From Actinoallomurus bryophytorum (lineage in GTDB: Bacteria > Actinomycetota > Actinomycetes > Streptosporangiales > Streptosporangiaceae), in contig NZ_VFOZ01000001.1 in the NCBI RefSeq assembly GCF_006716425.1, forward strand, positions 3,968,001 through 4,032,000: a stretch of 64,000 nt of DNA, in the 5' to 3' direction. Numbering within the stretch: position 1 is the stretch's first letter; each line of letters begins with the position of its first letter. A program made the translations under genes and the position numbers. This document shows, in pieces, positions 56,663-64,000 of this stretch. The notes beneath the pieces were generated by a model. That model saw nothing but the letters and a program-made list of their open reading frames with translations. It did no database searches and was not told the DNA's origin.

Positions 56663-57944
56663 GCGCCTTCGCCAGGACGTCGGAGCCAGGCTGGCCGACC
56701 AGCGGCGGCTCGACGCGGCCAACGGCATCGCCGCGATGAACCCCGAGGACGAACGCCAGTTTGCCCGCGCCCTCATCGGCCAGGTCCTGGAGGAGTTCGC
56801 CCGCGCCGAGATCGGCGCCGGCCGCCGTCCGCCCAACGCCGAAGAAGAAGAGCAACTCGCCGCGGGTGTGCACGCCGCACTGTTCGGCGTCGGACGGCTC
56901 CAGCCGCTGCTCGAGGACAACGAGATCGAGAACGTCGACGTCAACGGCTGCGACAAGGTCTTCATCGGGTACGCCGACGGCCGCGAGGTGATGGCCGAGC
57001 CGGTCGCCGAGTCCGACGAGGAGCTCGTCGACCTGATCCAGATCCTGGCCGCCTACAGCGGGCTGTCCAGCCGGCCGTTCGACTCGGCCAACCCCCAGCT
57101 CGACCTGCGGCTGCCCGACGGCTCCCGGCTGTCGGCGGTCATGGACGTGACTGTACGGCCGGCGCTGTCGATCCGGCGCGCGCGGCTCGGCAAGGTCTTC
57201 CTCGCCGACCTGATCGGCAACGGCAGCATCAGCACCGAGATCGGCCTCTTCCTGCGCGCGGCCGTCGGAGCGCGCAAGAACATCATGATCGCCGGAGCGA
57301 CCAACGCCGGAAAGACCACGATGCTGCGGGCGATCGCGAACGAGATCCCGGCCAACGAGCGGCTCATCACCGTGGAGCGCGCCCTCGAACTCGGCCTGGA
57401 CCAGTTCCCCGAGCTGCACCCCAACGTCGTCGCGCTGGAGGAGCGCCTGCCCAACTCCGAGGGCCAGGGCACGATCACGATGGCCGGGCTCGTACGCCGG
57501 TCCCTGCGCATGAACCCCTCGCGCGTGATCGTCGGTGAGGTCCTCGGCGACGAGATCGTCACCATGCTCAACGCGATGACCCAGGGCAATGACGGATCGC
57601 TGTCCACGATCCACGCGAACTCCTCCTGGGAGGTCTTCAACCGCATCGCGACGTACGCGCTGCAGTCCGACGAGCGGCTGCCCATCGAGGCGACGCACAT
57701 GCTCATCGCGGGTGCCATCGACTTCGTGGTGTTCATCGAGAAGCGCAACGACTACATGCAGGGCGGCCGGCTGCGCCGGTTCGTCTCCAGCATCCGCGAG
57801 GTGACCGGCTGCGACGGCCGGGTGCTGTCCAGCGAGATCTTCGAACCCGGCCACGACGGCACCGCGCGGCCGGCCGCGCCGATCGCCTGCGCGCAGGAGC
57901 TCGTGCCCTACGGCTACGACCCGTCACACGGAGCGGTCTGGTGA
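56643..57944 (+). CDS. CpaF/TadA secretion ATPase
   Basis: 433 residues from GTG 56643 (GGGAGTGG upstream), overlapping the CpaE-like gene by 20 nt. Secretion-superfamily hexameric ATPase that powers pilus assembly. Walker A is GATNAGKTT (about 218-226), with ENVDVNGCDKVFIGY in the N-terminal domain, VIVGEVLGDEIVTML as Walker B and STIHANSSWEVFNRI as the His box. The usual RGxExR region reads LVRRSLRMNPSRVIVGEV. Confidence 0.93.
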   Translation: MDHSLVKRLRQDVGARLADQRRLDAANGIAAMNPEDERQFARALIGQVLEEFARAEIGAGRRPPNAEEEEQLAAGVHAALFGVGRLQPLLEDNEIENVDVNGCDKVFIGYADGREVMAEPVAESDEELVDLIQILAAYSGLSSRPFDSANPQLDLRLPDGSRLSAVMDVTVRPALSIRRARLGKVFLADLIGNGSISTEIGLFLRAAVGARKNIMIAGATNAGKTTMLRAIANEIPANERLITVERALELGLDQFPELHPNVVALEERLPNSEGQGTITMAGLVRRSLRMNPSRVIVGEVLGDEIVTMLNAMTQGNDGSLSTIHANSSWEVFNRIATYALQSDERLPIEATHMLIAGAIDFVVFIEKRNDYMQGGRLRRFVSSIREVTGCDGRVLSSEIFEPGHDGTARPAAPIACAQELVPYGYDPSHGAVW

Positions 57945-58927
57945 CAGGCGCACTCTCGGGGGACCTCGCACTCGCGATCATCGCCGGAGCGCTGGTCGGC
58001 GGCGGTGTGCTGCTGCTCATCGTGGCGATACGCGGCGTCCGGCCAAGGCCCGGCAAGCCGTCCGGACGCAGCCGCGAGGAACTGATACGCACCCTCACGA
58101 CGCGCACCGCGCTGGCCGTCGTCGTCGGAGTGGTCGTACTGGTCGTCACCCGGTGGCCGGTCGCGAGCATCGGCGCCGCACTGCTCGTCCTCGGCTGGAA
58201 CAGCATCGGCGGCGGTGCCGCGGAAGAACGCCGCTCGATGGCACGCCTGGAGGCCCTCGCCGCGTGGACCGAGTCGCTGCGCGACACCATCGCGGGCGCG
58301 GTCGGGCTCGAACAGGCCGTCCCGTCGTCGCTGCGTGCGGTGGCCCCGGTCCTGCATCCCCACGTACAGGCGCTGGTCGACCGCATGCACACGCGCGTGC
58401 CGCTCGCGGACGCTCTGCGCCGGTTCGGCGACGACCTCGACGACGCGTCCGCCGATCTCGTGGTCGCCGCGCTGATCCTCAACGCGCGGCTGCGCGGACC
58501 GGGCCTGCGCGACATGCTCGGCGCGCTCTCCACCTCCGCCCGCGCCGAGCTCGACATGCGCCGCCGGGTCGAGGCGAACCGCCGGACCACCCGTCGCAGC
58601 GTCCAGATCGTCGTCGGCGTCTCGGTGGGCACCGCGCTGCTGCTCTCCGTGGTCAACCGCGCCTACGTCTCGATGTACGACACGTTCACCGGCCAGCTGG
58701 TCCTGGCGGTCGTCGTGGGCCTTTTCGCGGCCGGGTTCGTCTGGCTCCGGCGCCTGGCCAAGTACGAGACGCCGCAGCGCTTCCTGGCCTCGGCCGACTC
58801 CGAAAAGCCGTCGTCGGCCAGGCCGGGTGTGCCCGCCGAGGTGCCGGAGACCGTCGCGCGCTGGCAGGGCCAGACCCCCGCGAACGGCAGCACCACCGCG
58901 GCCGACCCCCGAGGAGGCGCGCGATGA
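57941..58927 (+). CDS. TadB-like platform protein (type II secretion F family)
   Basis: 328 residues. Membrane segments near 10-30, 50-85, and at the C-terminus (about 225-265), with a cytoplasmic T2SSF domain (about 100-215; LAAWTESLRDTIAGAVGLEQ). Platform protein of the Tad pilus. The GTG start overlaps the CpaF stop (GTGA), and its TGA overlaps the next gene. Confidence 0.9.
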   Translation: MTGALSGDLALAIIAGALVGGGVLLLIVAIRGVRPRPGKPSGRSREELIRTLTTRTALAVVVGVVVLVVTRWPVASIGAALLVLGWNSIGGGAAEERRSMARLEALAAWTESLRDTIAGAVGLEQAVPSSLRAVAPVLHPHVQALVDRMHTRVPLADALRRFGDDLDDASADLVVAALILNARLRGPGLRDMLGALSTSARAELDMRRRVEANRRTTRRSVQIVVGVSVGTALLLSVVNRAYVSMYDTFTGQLVLAVVVGLFAAGFVWLRRLAKYETPQRFLASADSEKPSSARPGVPAEVPETVARWQGQTPANGSTTAADPRGGAR

Positions 58928-59835
58928 CCGTCGCACTGCTGGCCGGAGCCTTCTTCGGGCTCGGCGCTTACCTGCTGTTCCGTGCGATCTTCCCGCCGCG
59001 CCCCGGCCTGTCGGCGCGGCTCGCCGCCTTCGACGCCGCACGCCGGCGCGGCGAGGCCGATCCGTCCCGCGCCACGAGCGCCGCCGAGCGGGTCACCGGG
59101 CTGCGCGCCCGAGTCGGCAAGTCCCTCGCGGCCTTCTACGAGGCGCGGGGGTGGCAGCAGCGCTCGGTACGCGCGGACCTGGCCCTGCTGGACCGCTCGT
59201 TCGAGACCTTCCTGGCGACGAAGTTCCTGCTCGCGACCGCGGCGATCGTGTTCATCCCGATCCTGGTCGCCTACTTCGCGGTCCTGGGCCTCGACGTCGT
59301 GATCGCGGTCCCCGTGTGGCTGGGCATCTTCTTCGCGCTGATCTTCTTCCTGCTGCCGGACATGCAGCTGAGGAGCGAGGCGGCGTCACGGCGGCGCGAC
59401 TTCCGGCACGCGGTCAGCGCCTTCCTCGACCTCGTCTCGATGAACCTCGCCGGTGGCCGCGGTGTGCCCGAAGCCCTGATGACCGCGGCCAACGTCGGCG
59501 ACGGCTGGGCCGTACGCCGCATCCGGGACGCGCTGTCCAACGCCCGGATCACCGGGATCACTCCCTGGCAGGCGCTGGGCCGGCTCGGCGAGGACGTGAA
59601 CGTCGACGAGCTGCGCGACCTGTCCGCCGCGCTCGCGCTGGTGGCCGACGACGGGGCGAAGGTGCGCCAGTCCCTGTCCGCCCGCGCGGCCAGCATGCGC
59701 AGCCGCGAGCTGTCCGACATCGAAGGAAAGGCCGGTGAACAATCCCAGTCCATGCTCGTCGCCCAGCTCCTGCTGTGCGCCGGGTTCTTGATCTTCCTTG
59801 CCTATCCGGCGGTGATGCGCGTGGTCGCCTCGTGA
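58924..59835 (+). CDS. TadC-like platform protein
   Basis: 303 residues beginning in the ATGA overlap with tadB. N-terminal helix, RVGKSLAAFYEARGW, two helices (about 105-145), a T2SSF domain (about 160-275; FRHAVSAFLDLVSMNLAGG, then GVPEAL) and a final helix LLCAGFLIFLAYPAVMRVV. Second platform protein of the Tad machine. Confidence 0.9.
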   Translation: MTVALLAGAFFGLGAYLLFRAIFPPRPGLSARLAAFDAARRRGEADPSRATSAAERVTGLRARVGKSLAAFYEARGWQQRSVRADLALLDRSFETFLATKFLLATAAIVFIPILVAYFAVLGLDVVIAVPVWLGIFFALIFFLLPDMQLRSEAASRRRDFRHAVSAFLDLVSMNLAGGRGVPEALMTAANVGDGWAVRRIRDALSNARITGITPWQALGRLGEDVNVDELRDLSAALALVADDGAKVRQSLSARAASMRSRELSDIEGKAGEQSQSMLVAQLLLCAGFLIFLAYPAVMRVVAS

Positions 59836-59881
59836 TGGCTCGGTTCTCGTTCAGACAGTCCCTATCCCTGCGAGGTGCTCC

Positions 59882-60121
59882 ATGCAGTGGCTGAACCCGA
59901 TGAATGACCCCCGCGTCGCCTATTTCCGGTCATCCGTTGGGTCGCGGATTTACCGCTTGCGCAATGAGACCGATCGCACGCGCGGCGCCTCGGCGATCGA
60001 ATGGGCCATCATCACCGGCATTCTCGCCCTTATCGCGATCACGGTGGGCTGGGTCATCTACCGGCGCGTCACGGCCGCCGCCAACAAGATCAACGTGAAC
60101 AACGGACCTGGTAGTGGCTGA
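59882..60121 (+). CDS. Flp-like pilin
   Basis: 79 residues. A basic 33-residue leader (ending RTRGASAIEW) precedes the hydrophobic helix (about 40-60; AIITGILALIAITVGWVIY). GASAIEW is the prepilin-like site, with Glu five residues into the mature part as in type IV/Flp pilins; TadV/CpaA-type peptidase cleavage after Gly is expected. Probably the major pilus subunit. Confidence 0.8.
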   Translation: MQWLNPMNDPRVAYFRSSVGSRIYRLRNETDRTRGASAIEWAIITGILALIAITVGWVIYRRVTAAANKINVNNGPGSG

Positions 60122-60161
60122 TACGCGAGCCAGGTGAAATCGCGGAGGGACGAGCGGGGAA

Positions 60162-60632
60162 GTGAGAGCAATGCGCGGTCGGTCTGGGGGGCTCGCCGCC
60201 TTCAAGGCGGCCTGCCGCGCGTCGGCCGGGGGGCGGCGCGATCGGGGTGCGAACACCCTTGAGCTTGCCCTGCTGACACCGATCCTGCTTCTCGTCATCT
60301 TGTTCGTCGTTCAGTTCGCCCTGGTGTTCCACGCTCGCCACGTCGCGCTCGCAGCCGCGCAGGCCGCCGCACGTGTCGCCCGCGAACAGCGCACCGGCGA
60401 CTGGCGGTCGGCCGCCAGGACCGAGGGGGTCGAGTACGTCAACAAGATCGGCCCGCAGCTCCTGACCAAGGTCGAGGCGGTCCCGGACGGGGGCGCGAAC
60501 CAGCGCGGCGTCACCATCGGCGGCTATGCCGTCCCGGTGGTGCCGTTCTTCAAGTTCCATGTCAGCGAACACTCCGGTGGCCCGGTCGAGTGCTACCGGC
60601 CCGACGTAGGCGCGGGCGAGACATGCGGATAG
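60162..60632 (+). CDS. TadE-like pseudopilin (first)
   Basis: 156 residues. After a basic leader (RDRGANTLELALLTPILL) comes a TadE-type hydrophobic helix (about 34-58) with the conserved Glu, then a periplasm-side domain. A Cys pair is possible (VECYRP and GETCG at the end). GTG start at 60162; an ATG three codons later is possible. Minor pseudopilin of the Tad pilus. Confidence 0.85.
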   Translation: MRAMRGRSGGLAAFKAACRASAGGRRDRGANTLELALLTPILLLVILFVVQFALVFHARHVALAAAQAAARVAREQRTGDWRSAARTEGVEYVNKIGPQLLTKVEAVPDGGANQRGVTIGGYAVPVVPFFKFHVSEHSGGPVECYRPDVGAGETCG

Positions 60633-61042
60633 CCAAGAGACGGGACGCGGGGACGATGGCACTCGAGCTGGCGCTGCTGACGCCGCTGCTCGTGGCCTTC
60701 ATGATGGTGATGGTCGGGCTGGGCCGCGTGGTCGAGGCGCAGAGCCAGGTCGACGGCGCCGCGCGTGACGCCGCGCGCGCCGCCTCCCTCGGGCGCACCC
60801 AGCCGGGCGCGAACGCGGCCGCGAAAGACGCCGCGGACCAGACGCTGGGCGGCCGCAAGTGGTGCAGCAGGCAGCCGACCACCGACGTGGACTTCTCCGA
60901 GTGGCAGCGGGGCGGCCAGGTCTCGGTGGCGGTCCGCTGCGACATCAACCTGGCAGGCCTGTCGCTCATCGGCTTCAGCCCGTCCAGGACCATGACCGGT
61001 ACGGCCACGGCGCCGATCGACACGTTGAGGAGGATCGAGTGA
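60623..61042 (+). CDS. TadE-like pseudopilin (second)
   Basis: 139 residues, starting inside the last codons of the previous gene. RDAGTMALELALLTPLLVAF is the TadE signature helix, followed by GRVVEAQSQVDGAARDAARA. One Cys pair (KWCSR and VRCDINL) may form a disulfide. Its TGA overlaps the following GTG. Confidence 0.87.
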   Translation: MRIAKRRDAGTMALELALLTPLLVAFMMVMVGLGRVVEAQSQVDGAARDAARAASLGRTQPGANAAAKDAADQTLGGRKWCSRQPTTDVDFSEWQRGGQVSVAVRCDINLAGLSLIGFSPSRTMTGTATAPIDTLRRIE

Positions 61043-61458
61043 GGCGGCCCGGGGGTGACCGGGGGACGGTCGCCCTCTTCACGACGATCTTCGCCATGTT
61101 CGTCCTGATCCTGGCCGGTCTCCTCGTCGACGGCGGCCTCACGATCCACGCCCGCCAGCGCGCCGCCGACATCGCCGAACAGGCGGCACGCGCCGCCGCG
61201 GACGAGGTCGACGTCGACTATCTCCGGCGGACGGGCAGGGCGCGCATCGTGGCCACCGACGCGCCGTGCCGGCGGGCACGGCTACTCGCCAGCAAGTACC
61301 CCGAGGTGACGGGGCCGATCCAGTGCGACACCTCCGACGGCCAGGACGCCCGCGTCATCGTGCAGATCCGGGTGAAGTTCCAACTGCTTAGCGCTTTCGG
61401 CTTCTCGGACATGACAATGTCCTCAGCGGCATCGGCCCATCCGCAGGAGGGAATCTGA
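61039..61458 (+). CDS. TadG/TadE-like pilus protein (third)
   Basis: 139 residues from GTG 61039 overlapping the previous stop. GGDRGTVALFTTIFAMFV leads into a hydrophobic helix and then DGGLTIHARQRAADIAEQ, typical of TadG-like (Rv3660c-locus type) proteins that lack the von Willebrand domain. Two Cys (APCRRA and IQCDTS). Probably a minor pilus or pilus-biogenesis component. Confidence 0.83.
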   Translation: MRRPGGDRGTVALFTTIFAMFVLILAGLLVDGGLTIHARQRAADIAEQAARAAADEVDVDYLRRTGRARIVATDAPCRRARLLASKYPEVTGPIQCDTSDGQDARVIVQIRVKFQLLSAFGFSDMTMSSAASAHPQEGI

Positions 61459-61510
61459 CTTCGGCTCTCGCCCGACGGCGAGGAAGTTCCACCCGGTCCT
61501 ACGCAGAGGA

Positions 61511-62353
61511 GTGAACAGGTTGAGGTTCGCGGTTCGCCGACCGGCCACCCGGCCGGCCTCCCCGAGCGGTCACCGCCCGCCCGGCGGCGATGTGCTCGTT
61601 CTGCGGGCCGGGCCCTCGCGGCGGCTCGCCCCCCGTGAGGACGTCAGCGGCGCCTCTCCGGCGGAGCGCGCGTGGAATGCCGGTGTACGTGACCTGCCGC
61701 CGTATGGCCGGGTGGCTTTGGCGCGGGTGCTCTTGGGGTCGGCGGGAGCCGGTCTGGAGACCGGCGTCGCCTCGGGTCGTGGTGCCTCTCCCGCGGAGCG
61801 CGCGTGGAACGCCGGTGTACGCGACCGGGCGCCGCGTGGCCGGGCGGCTCTAGCCCGCGTGCTCATGGGATCAGCGGAAGCCGGCGTGGCCTCGCCCCCC
61901 GGTCGACCGTGGGATCGCCGGCCGGTGCCGGTCGCCCCGGTCCCGGCACGCTCGGCCGTGGCCGGAGTCCTGACGAGTACGGCCGATGGCGGCCGGGCCG
62001 AGAACACCATGACGCCCGGCCCGGATCACGCCGAGGCGAGGACAACACTCACCGCCTCCGTCGTGGCGGGCGAGGACCCGCGGGTCCTCATGCCGACCCG
62101 GGTGATGTCAGACCGACCCGCGACCTGCCCCTCCGGAGAGACCGCTCACCGCCTCGGTGAGACCACCGACAGCCTCCTGCTGCGGCATCTGCGAACCCGG
62201 CCGGCGAAAGACGCCTCCCCACCGCCAGAACCGATCGGGACGGCTCGGCCGCCCATGCTGGACGCGCCCTCGACCATCACCGAGATCCCGAGGAGGGAGC
62301 GGCGTCTTCTCCCCGGCCGGCAGGCCGGAGACTCGACGCCGCGCACCCGATGA
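61511..62353 (+). CDS. Repeat-containing unknown protein of the Tad operon
   Basis: 280 residues, GTG start with GAGGAG before it. No family recognised and no membrane helix. It contains a tandem repeat of about 44 residues: ASPAERAWNAGVRD then GRVALARVLLGSAGAG, and again ASPAERAWNAGVRD then GRAALARVLMGSAEAG, encoded by DNA copies at 61652-61752 and 61784-61884. The rest is Arg/Pro/Thr-rich and likely disordered. The stop overlaps the next start as ATGA, supporting translation. Possibly a fast-evolving accessory or a gene frame derived from repeats. Confidence 0.55.
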   Translation: MNRLRFAVRRPATRPASPSGHRPPGGDVLVLRAGPSRRLAPREDVSGASPAERAWNAGVRDLPPYGRVALARVLLGSAGAGLETGVASGRGASPAERAWNAGVRDRAPRGRAALARVLMGSAEAGVASPPGRPWDRRPVPVAPVPARSAVAGVLTSTADGGRAENTMTPGPDHAEARTTLTASVVAGEDPRVLMPTRVMSDRPATCPSGETAHRLGETTDSLLLRHLRTRPAKDASPPPEPIGTARPPMLDAPSTITEIPRRERRLLPGRQAGDSTPRTR

Positions 62354-64000
62354 GCTCGATTCAGCGGCCTCCGGTGCGGATCGACCCGGGACGGAGTGCC
62401 GGTGACGTGCTGGCCGGAGTCCTCGCGATGGTCGCGCTCGCCGCGCTCCTTCTCGGGGTCCCGTTCGCCCTGCTGACCTTCTTCGGGTCGCCGATCCCGC
62501 ACAAGCTGCCGTCCACCGAGACCCTCACCCAGCGGCTCGACACCACCGCGCTGATGCACGTGCTGGTGATCATCGTGTGGCTGGCCTGGATACAGCTAGC
62601 CGCCTGTGTGCTGGTCGAGGCGTACGCGGGCGTCCGCGGGGTCGGAGTGCCGGCACGCGTGCCGCTCGCCGGTGGGCCGCAGGCGCTCGCGCACCGGCTG
62701 GTCGTCGCGGCGCTGCTGCTGTTCACCGCCACCACGGCGGTCATGCCGGTGATAACCGGGGTGCGGTCGACGCACATCCAGCAGCGGGTGAACCCGCCCG
62801 AGCACCGGGAGCCCGCGCACGCGCGCCCGGCGTCCGAGCCGATCGCCCAGGAGCAGAGCCCGGACAACCCGACGCTGATGGAGAAGAACGCCGTACGGAA
62901 GATCTACCGCGTACGCCCGCCGGCCGGACGGCACCACGAGAGCCTCTGGGAGATCGCCGAGAAGTGCCTGGGCGACGGACGGCGCTATCGCGAGATCTAC
63001 TCGCTCAACAAGGGCAAGCTGCAGCCCGATGGCACCCGTCTCACCATGGCCAGCCTGATCCGGCCCGGCTGGGTGCTCGACATGCCCTCCGATGCCACCC
63101 ATGTCGAGATCATCGACAAGGGTCCGCACGACGGGCAGCACGAACACGGCGAACCGCACTCGGACGTGCCGGGTGGCGTGCACCACCACGGGTACGTCAA
63201 CACCGAGCAGGAGGCCGTTCAGGCCGCGCGGCACGCCGCACAGCAGGAGACGCGCGACGACCGCGCCGACCGGGAGGCCGGCCGCCCCCCGATCGAGGAG
63301 GGACCGGAGGTGCCCGCCCCGGGCGGCGAGGTCCAGCCTCCGCCGGTGGAGCACCCCTCCCACCAGGAACCCCCGCCTCAAGAACCCCCGCAGCAGCAGC
63401 CGCAGCCCACGCAGCAGGGGCCGGCGTTCGGCTGGCCGCAGGAGCTGGCCGTCGCGTCACTGCTGGCGGCCGGGCTGCTCGCCGGCCTGGGCCGCCGCCG
63501 CCGCGAACAGCTCTGGCGCCGCGCCTTCGGCACCATGATCCCTCGGCCGGAGGGTGACGCGGCGCTGGCCGAGCACGCCCTGCGCATCGGCGCCGACACC
63601 GAGGCGACGCGCCTGCTCGACCTCGGGCTCCGGCAGATGTCCCAGGCCCTCGCCGCCGACGACCGGACCCTGCCCACGGTGTACGGCGTGCACCTCGGCG
63701 CCGACAGCCTGGACCTGTGGATCGCCCCGGCCGACCGCAACCCTCCCGCGCCGTGGCAGGAGTACGACAACGGCCAGGTCTGGCGGCTGAACGCGAACGC
63801 GCTCGACGGCATGGCGACCGCCGACTTCGCCGACGTGCTCGCGCCGTACCCGGGCCTGGTCTCGATCGGCGTCAACGACACCGGCCGGATCCTGGTCGAC
63901 CTGGAGGCGGCGCACGGCCTGATCGCCCTGCACGGCCCCGACGACGTGCGCCGCGCGGTACTCGCCGCGGTCGCGGTGGAGCTGGCCACCAACCGCTGGT
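62350..64000 (+). CDS. LysM-domain membrane protein of the Tad locus (incomplete)
   Basis: At least 550 codons, running off the right edge. Two N-terminal membrane helix groups (about 20-45 and 70-140), then a LysM-like segment (about 195-245; LWEIAEKCLGDGRRYREIYS, VLDMP), a low-complexity His/Pro/Glu/Gln linker, another helix (about 360-375; AVASLLAAGLLAGLG) with RRRRE after it, and a cytoplasmic domain beginning near 390. Actinomycete Tad clusters commonly encode such LysM proteins with a C-terminal bacterial transcriptional activator domain; that part is outside the window. Confidence 0.82.
   Translation, partial: MSSIQRPPVRIDPGRSAGDVLAGVLAMVALAALLLGVPFALLTFFGSPIPHKLPSTETLTQRLDTTALMHVLVIIVWLAWIQLAACVLVEAYAGVRGVGVPARVPLAGGPQALAHRLVVAALLLFTATTAVMPVITGVRSTHIQQRVNPPEHREPAHARPASEPIAQEQSPDNPTLMEKNAVRKIYRVRPPAGRHHESLWEIAEKCLGDGRRYREIYSLNKGKLQPDGTRLTMASLIRPGWVLDMPSDATHVEIIDKGPHDGQHEHGEPHSDVPGGVHHHGYVNTEQEAVQAARHAAQQETRDDRADREAGRPPIEEGPEVPAPGGEVQPPPVEHPSHQEPPPQEPPQQQPQPTQQGPAFGWPQELAVASLLAAGLLAGLGRRRREQLWRRAFGTMIPRPEGDAALAEHALRIGADTEATRLLDLGLRQMSQALAADDRTLPTVYGVHLGADSLDLWIAPADRNPPAPWQEYDNGQVWRLNANALDGMATADFADVLAPYPGLVSIGVNDTGRILVDLEAAHGLIALHGPDDVRRAVLAAVAVELATNRW

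Overview
The window is high-GC actinomycete chromosome. Pointers are frequent GTG/TTG starts, a mycothiol-type maleylpyruvate-isomerase-fold protein, an LpdA-type flavoprotein, a CCA-encoding tRNA, WXG100/FtsK (type VII secretion) genes and a Tad pilus locus. A Streptosporangiales-like (for example Thermomonosporaceae) host is my inference from gene content, not something the sequence proves.

Layout. 0-5 kb: the end of isocitrate dehydrogenase, a NarL-type two-component pair, a lipoprotein carboxylesterase and malate dehydrogenase. 5-8 kb: a small membrane protein and galE-galK without galT. 8-19 kb: a HlyC/CorC-type membrane protein, trpS, a 2H phosphoesterase, a YihY/BrkB membrane protein, a D,D-carboxypeptidase, a mutase catalytic subunit without a B12 domain, a DinB/maleylpyruvate-isomerase-fold protein, a GCS2-type ligase and an M20 amidohydrolase. 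19-26 kb: a tight nucleoside uptake and salvage operon (BMP-family lipoprotein, ATPase, two permeases, cytidine deaminase, thymidine phosphorylase). 26-28 kb: a Rox-like FAD monooxygenase divergent from a TetR regulator over clear operators. 29-37 kb: a secreted S15/CocE hydrolase, adenosine deaminase, a PH-like membrane protein, tRNA-Gly(GCC), a second two-component system, and punA plus a phosphohexo/phosphopentomutase, which complete the purine and pyrimidine nucleoside salvage theme.

37-46 kb: a gamma-glutamylcyclotransferase-fold protein and lpdA, whose stop codon abuts an intact IS5-family element. Next comes a segment bounded by two inverted copies of a TIR-bearing repeat (HTH regulator, alpha/beta hydrolase, DUF5313-like protein, TPM-domain protein), then a biotin-dependent carboxylase alpha chain. 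46-55 kb: about 1 kb without a recognisable gene, then a type VII secretion-like cassette of a WXG100 protein, a 618-residue unknown protein, a lipoprotein and a second WXG-like protein, facing a 1478-residue EssC/EccC-like FtsK ATPase. The middle genes are visibly AT-richer than everything around them. 55-64 kb: a Tad/Flp pilus operon (SAF protein, CpaE-like, CpaF, TadB, TadC, Flp-like pilin, three TadE/TadG-like pseudopilins, a repeat-bearing unknown protein and a LysM protein that runs off the end).

The most unusual features are a family of four intergenic repeats, each carrying a perfect TTATCCACA (DnaA-box consensus) next to a conserved GAGTGGGATRG motif, and the AT-rich type VII cassette with an FHA-containing ATPase whose second and third nucleotide sites have Arg in place of the Walker Lys.
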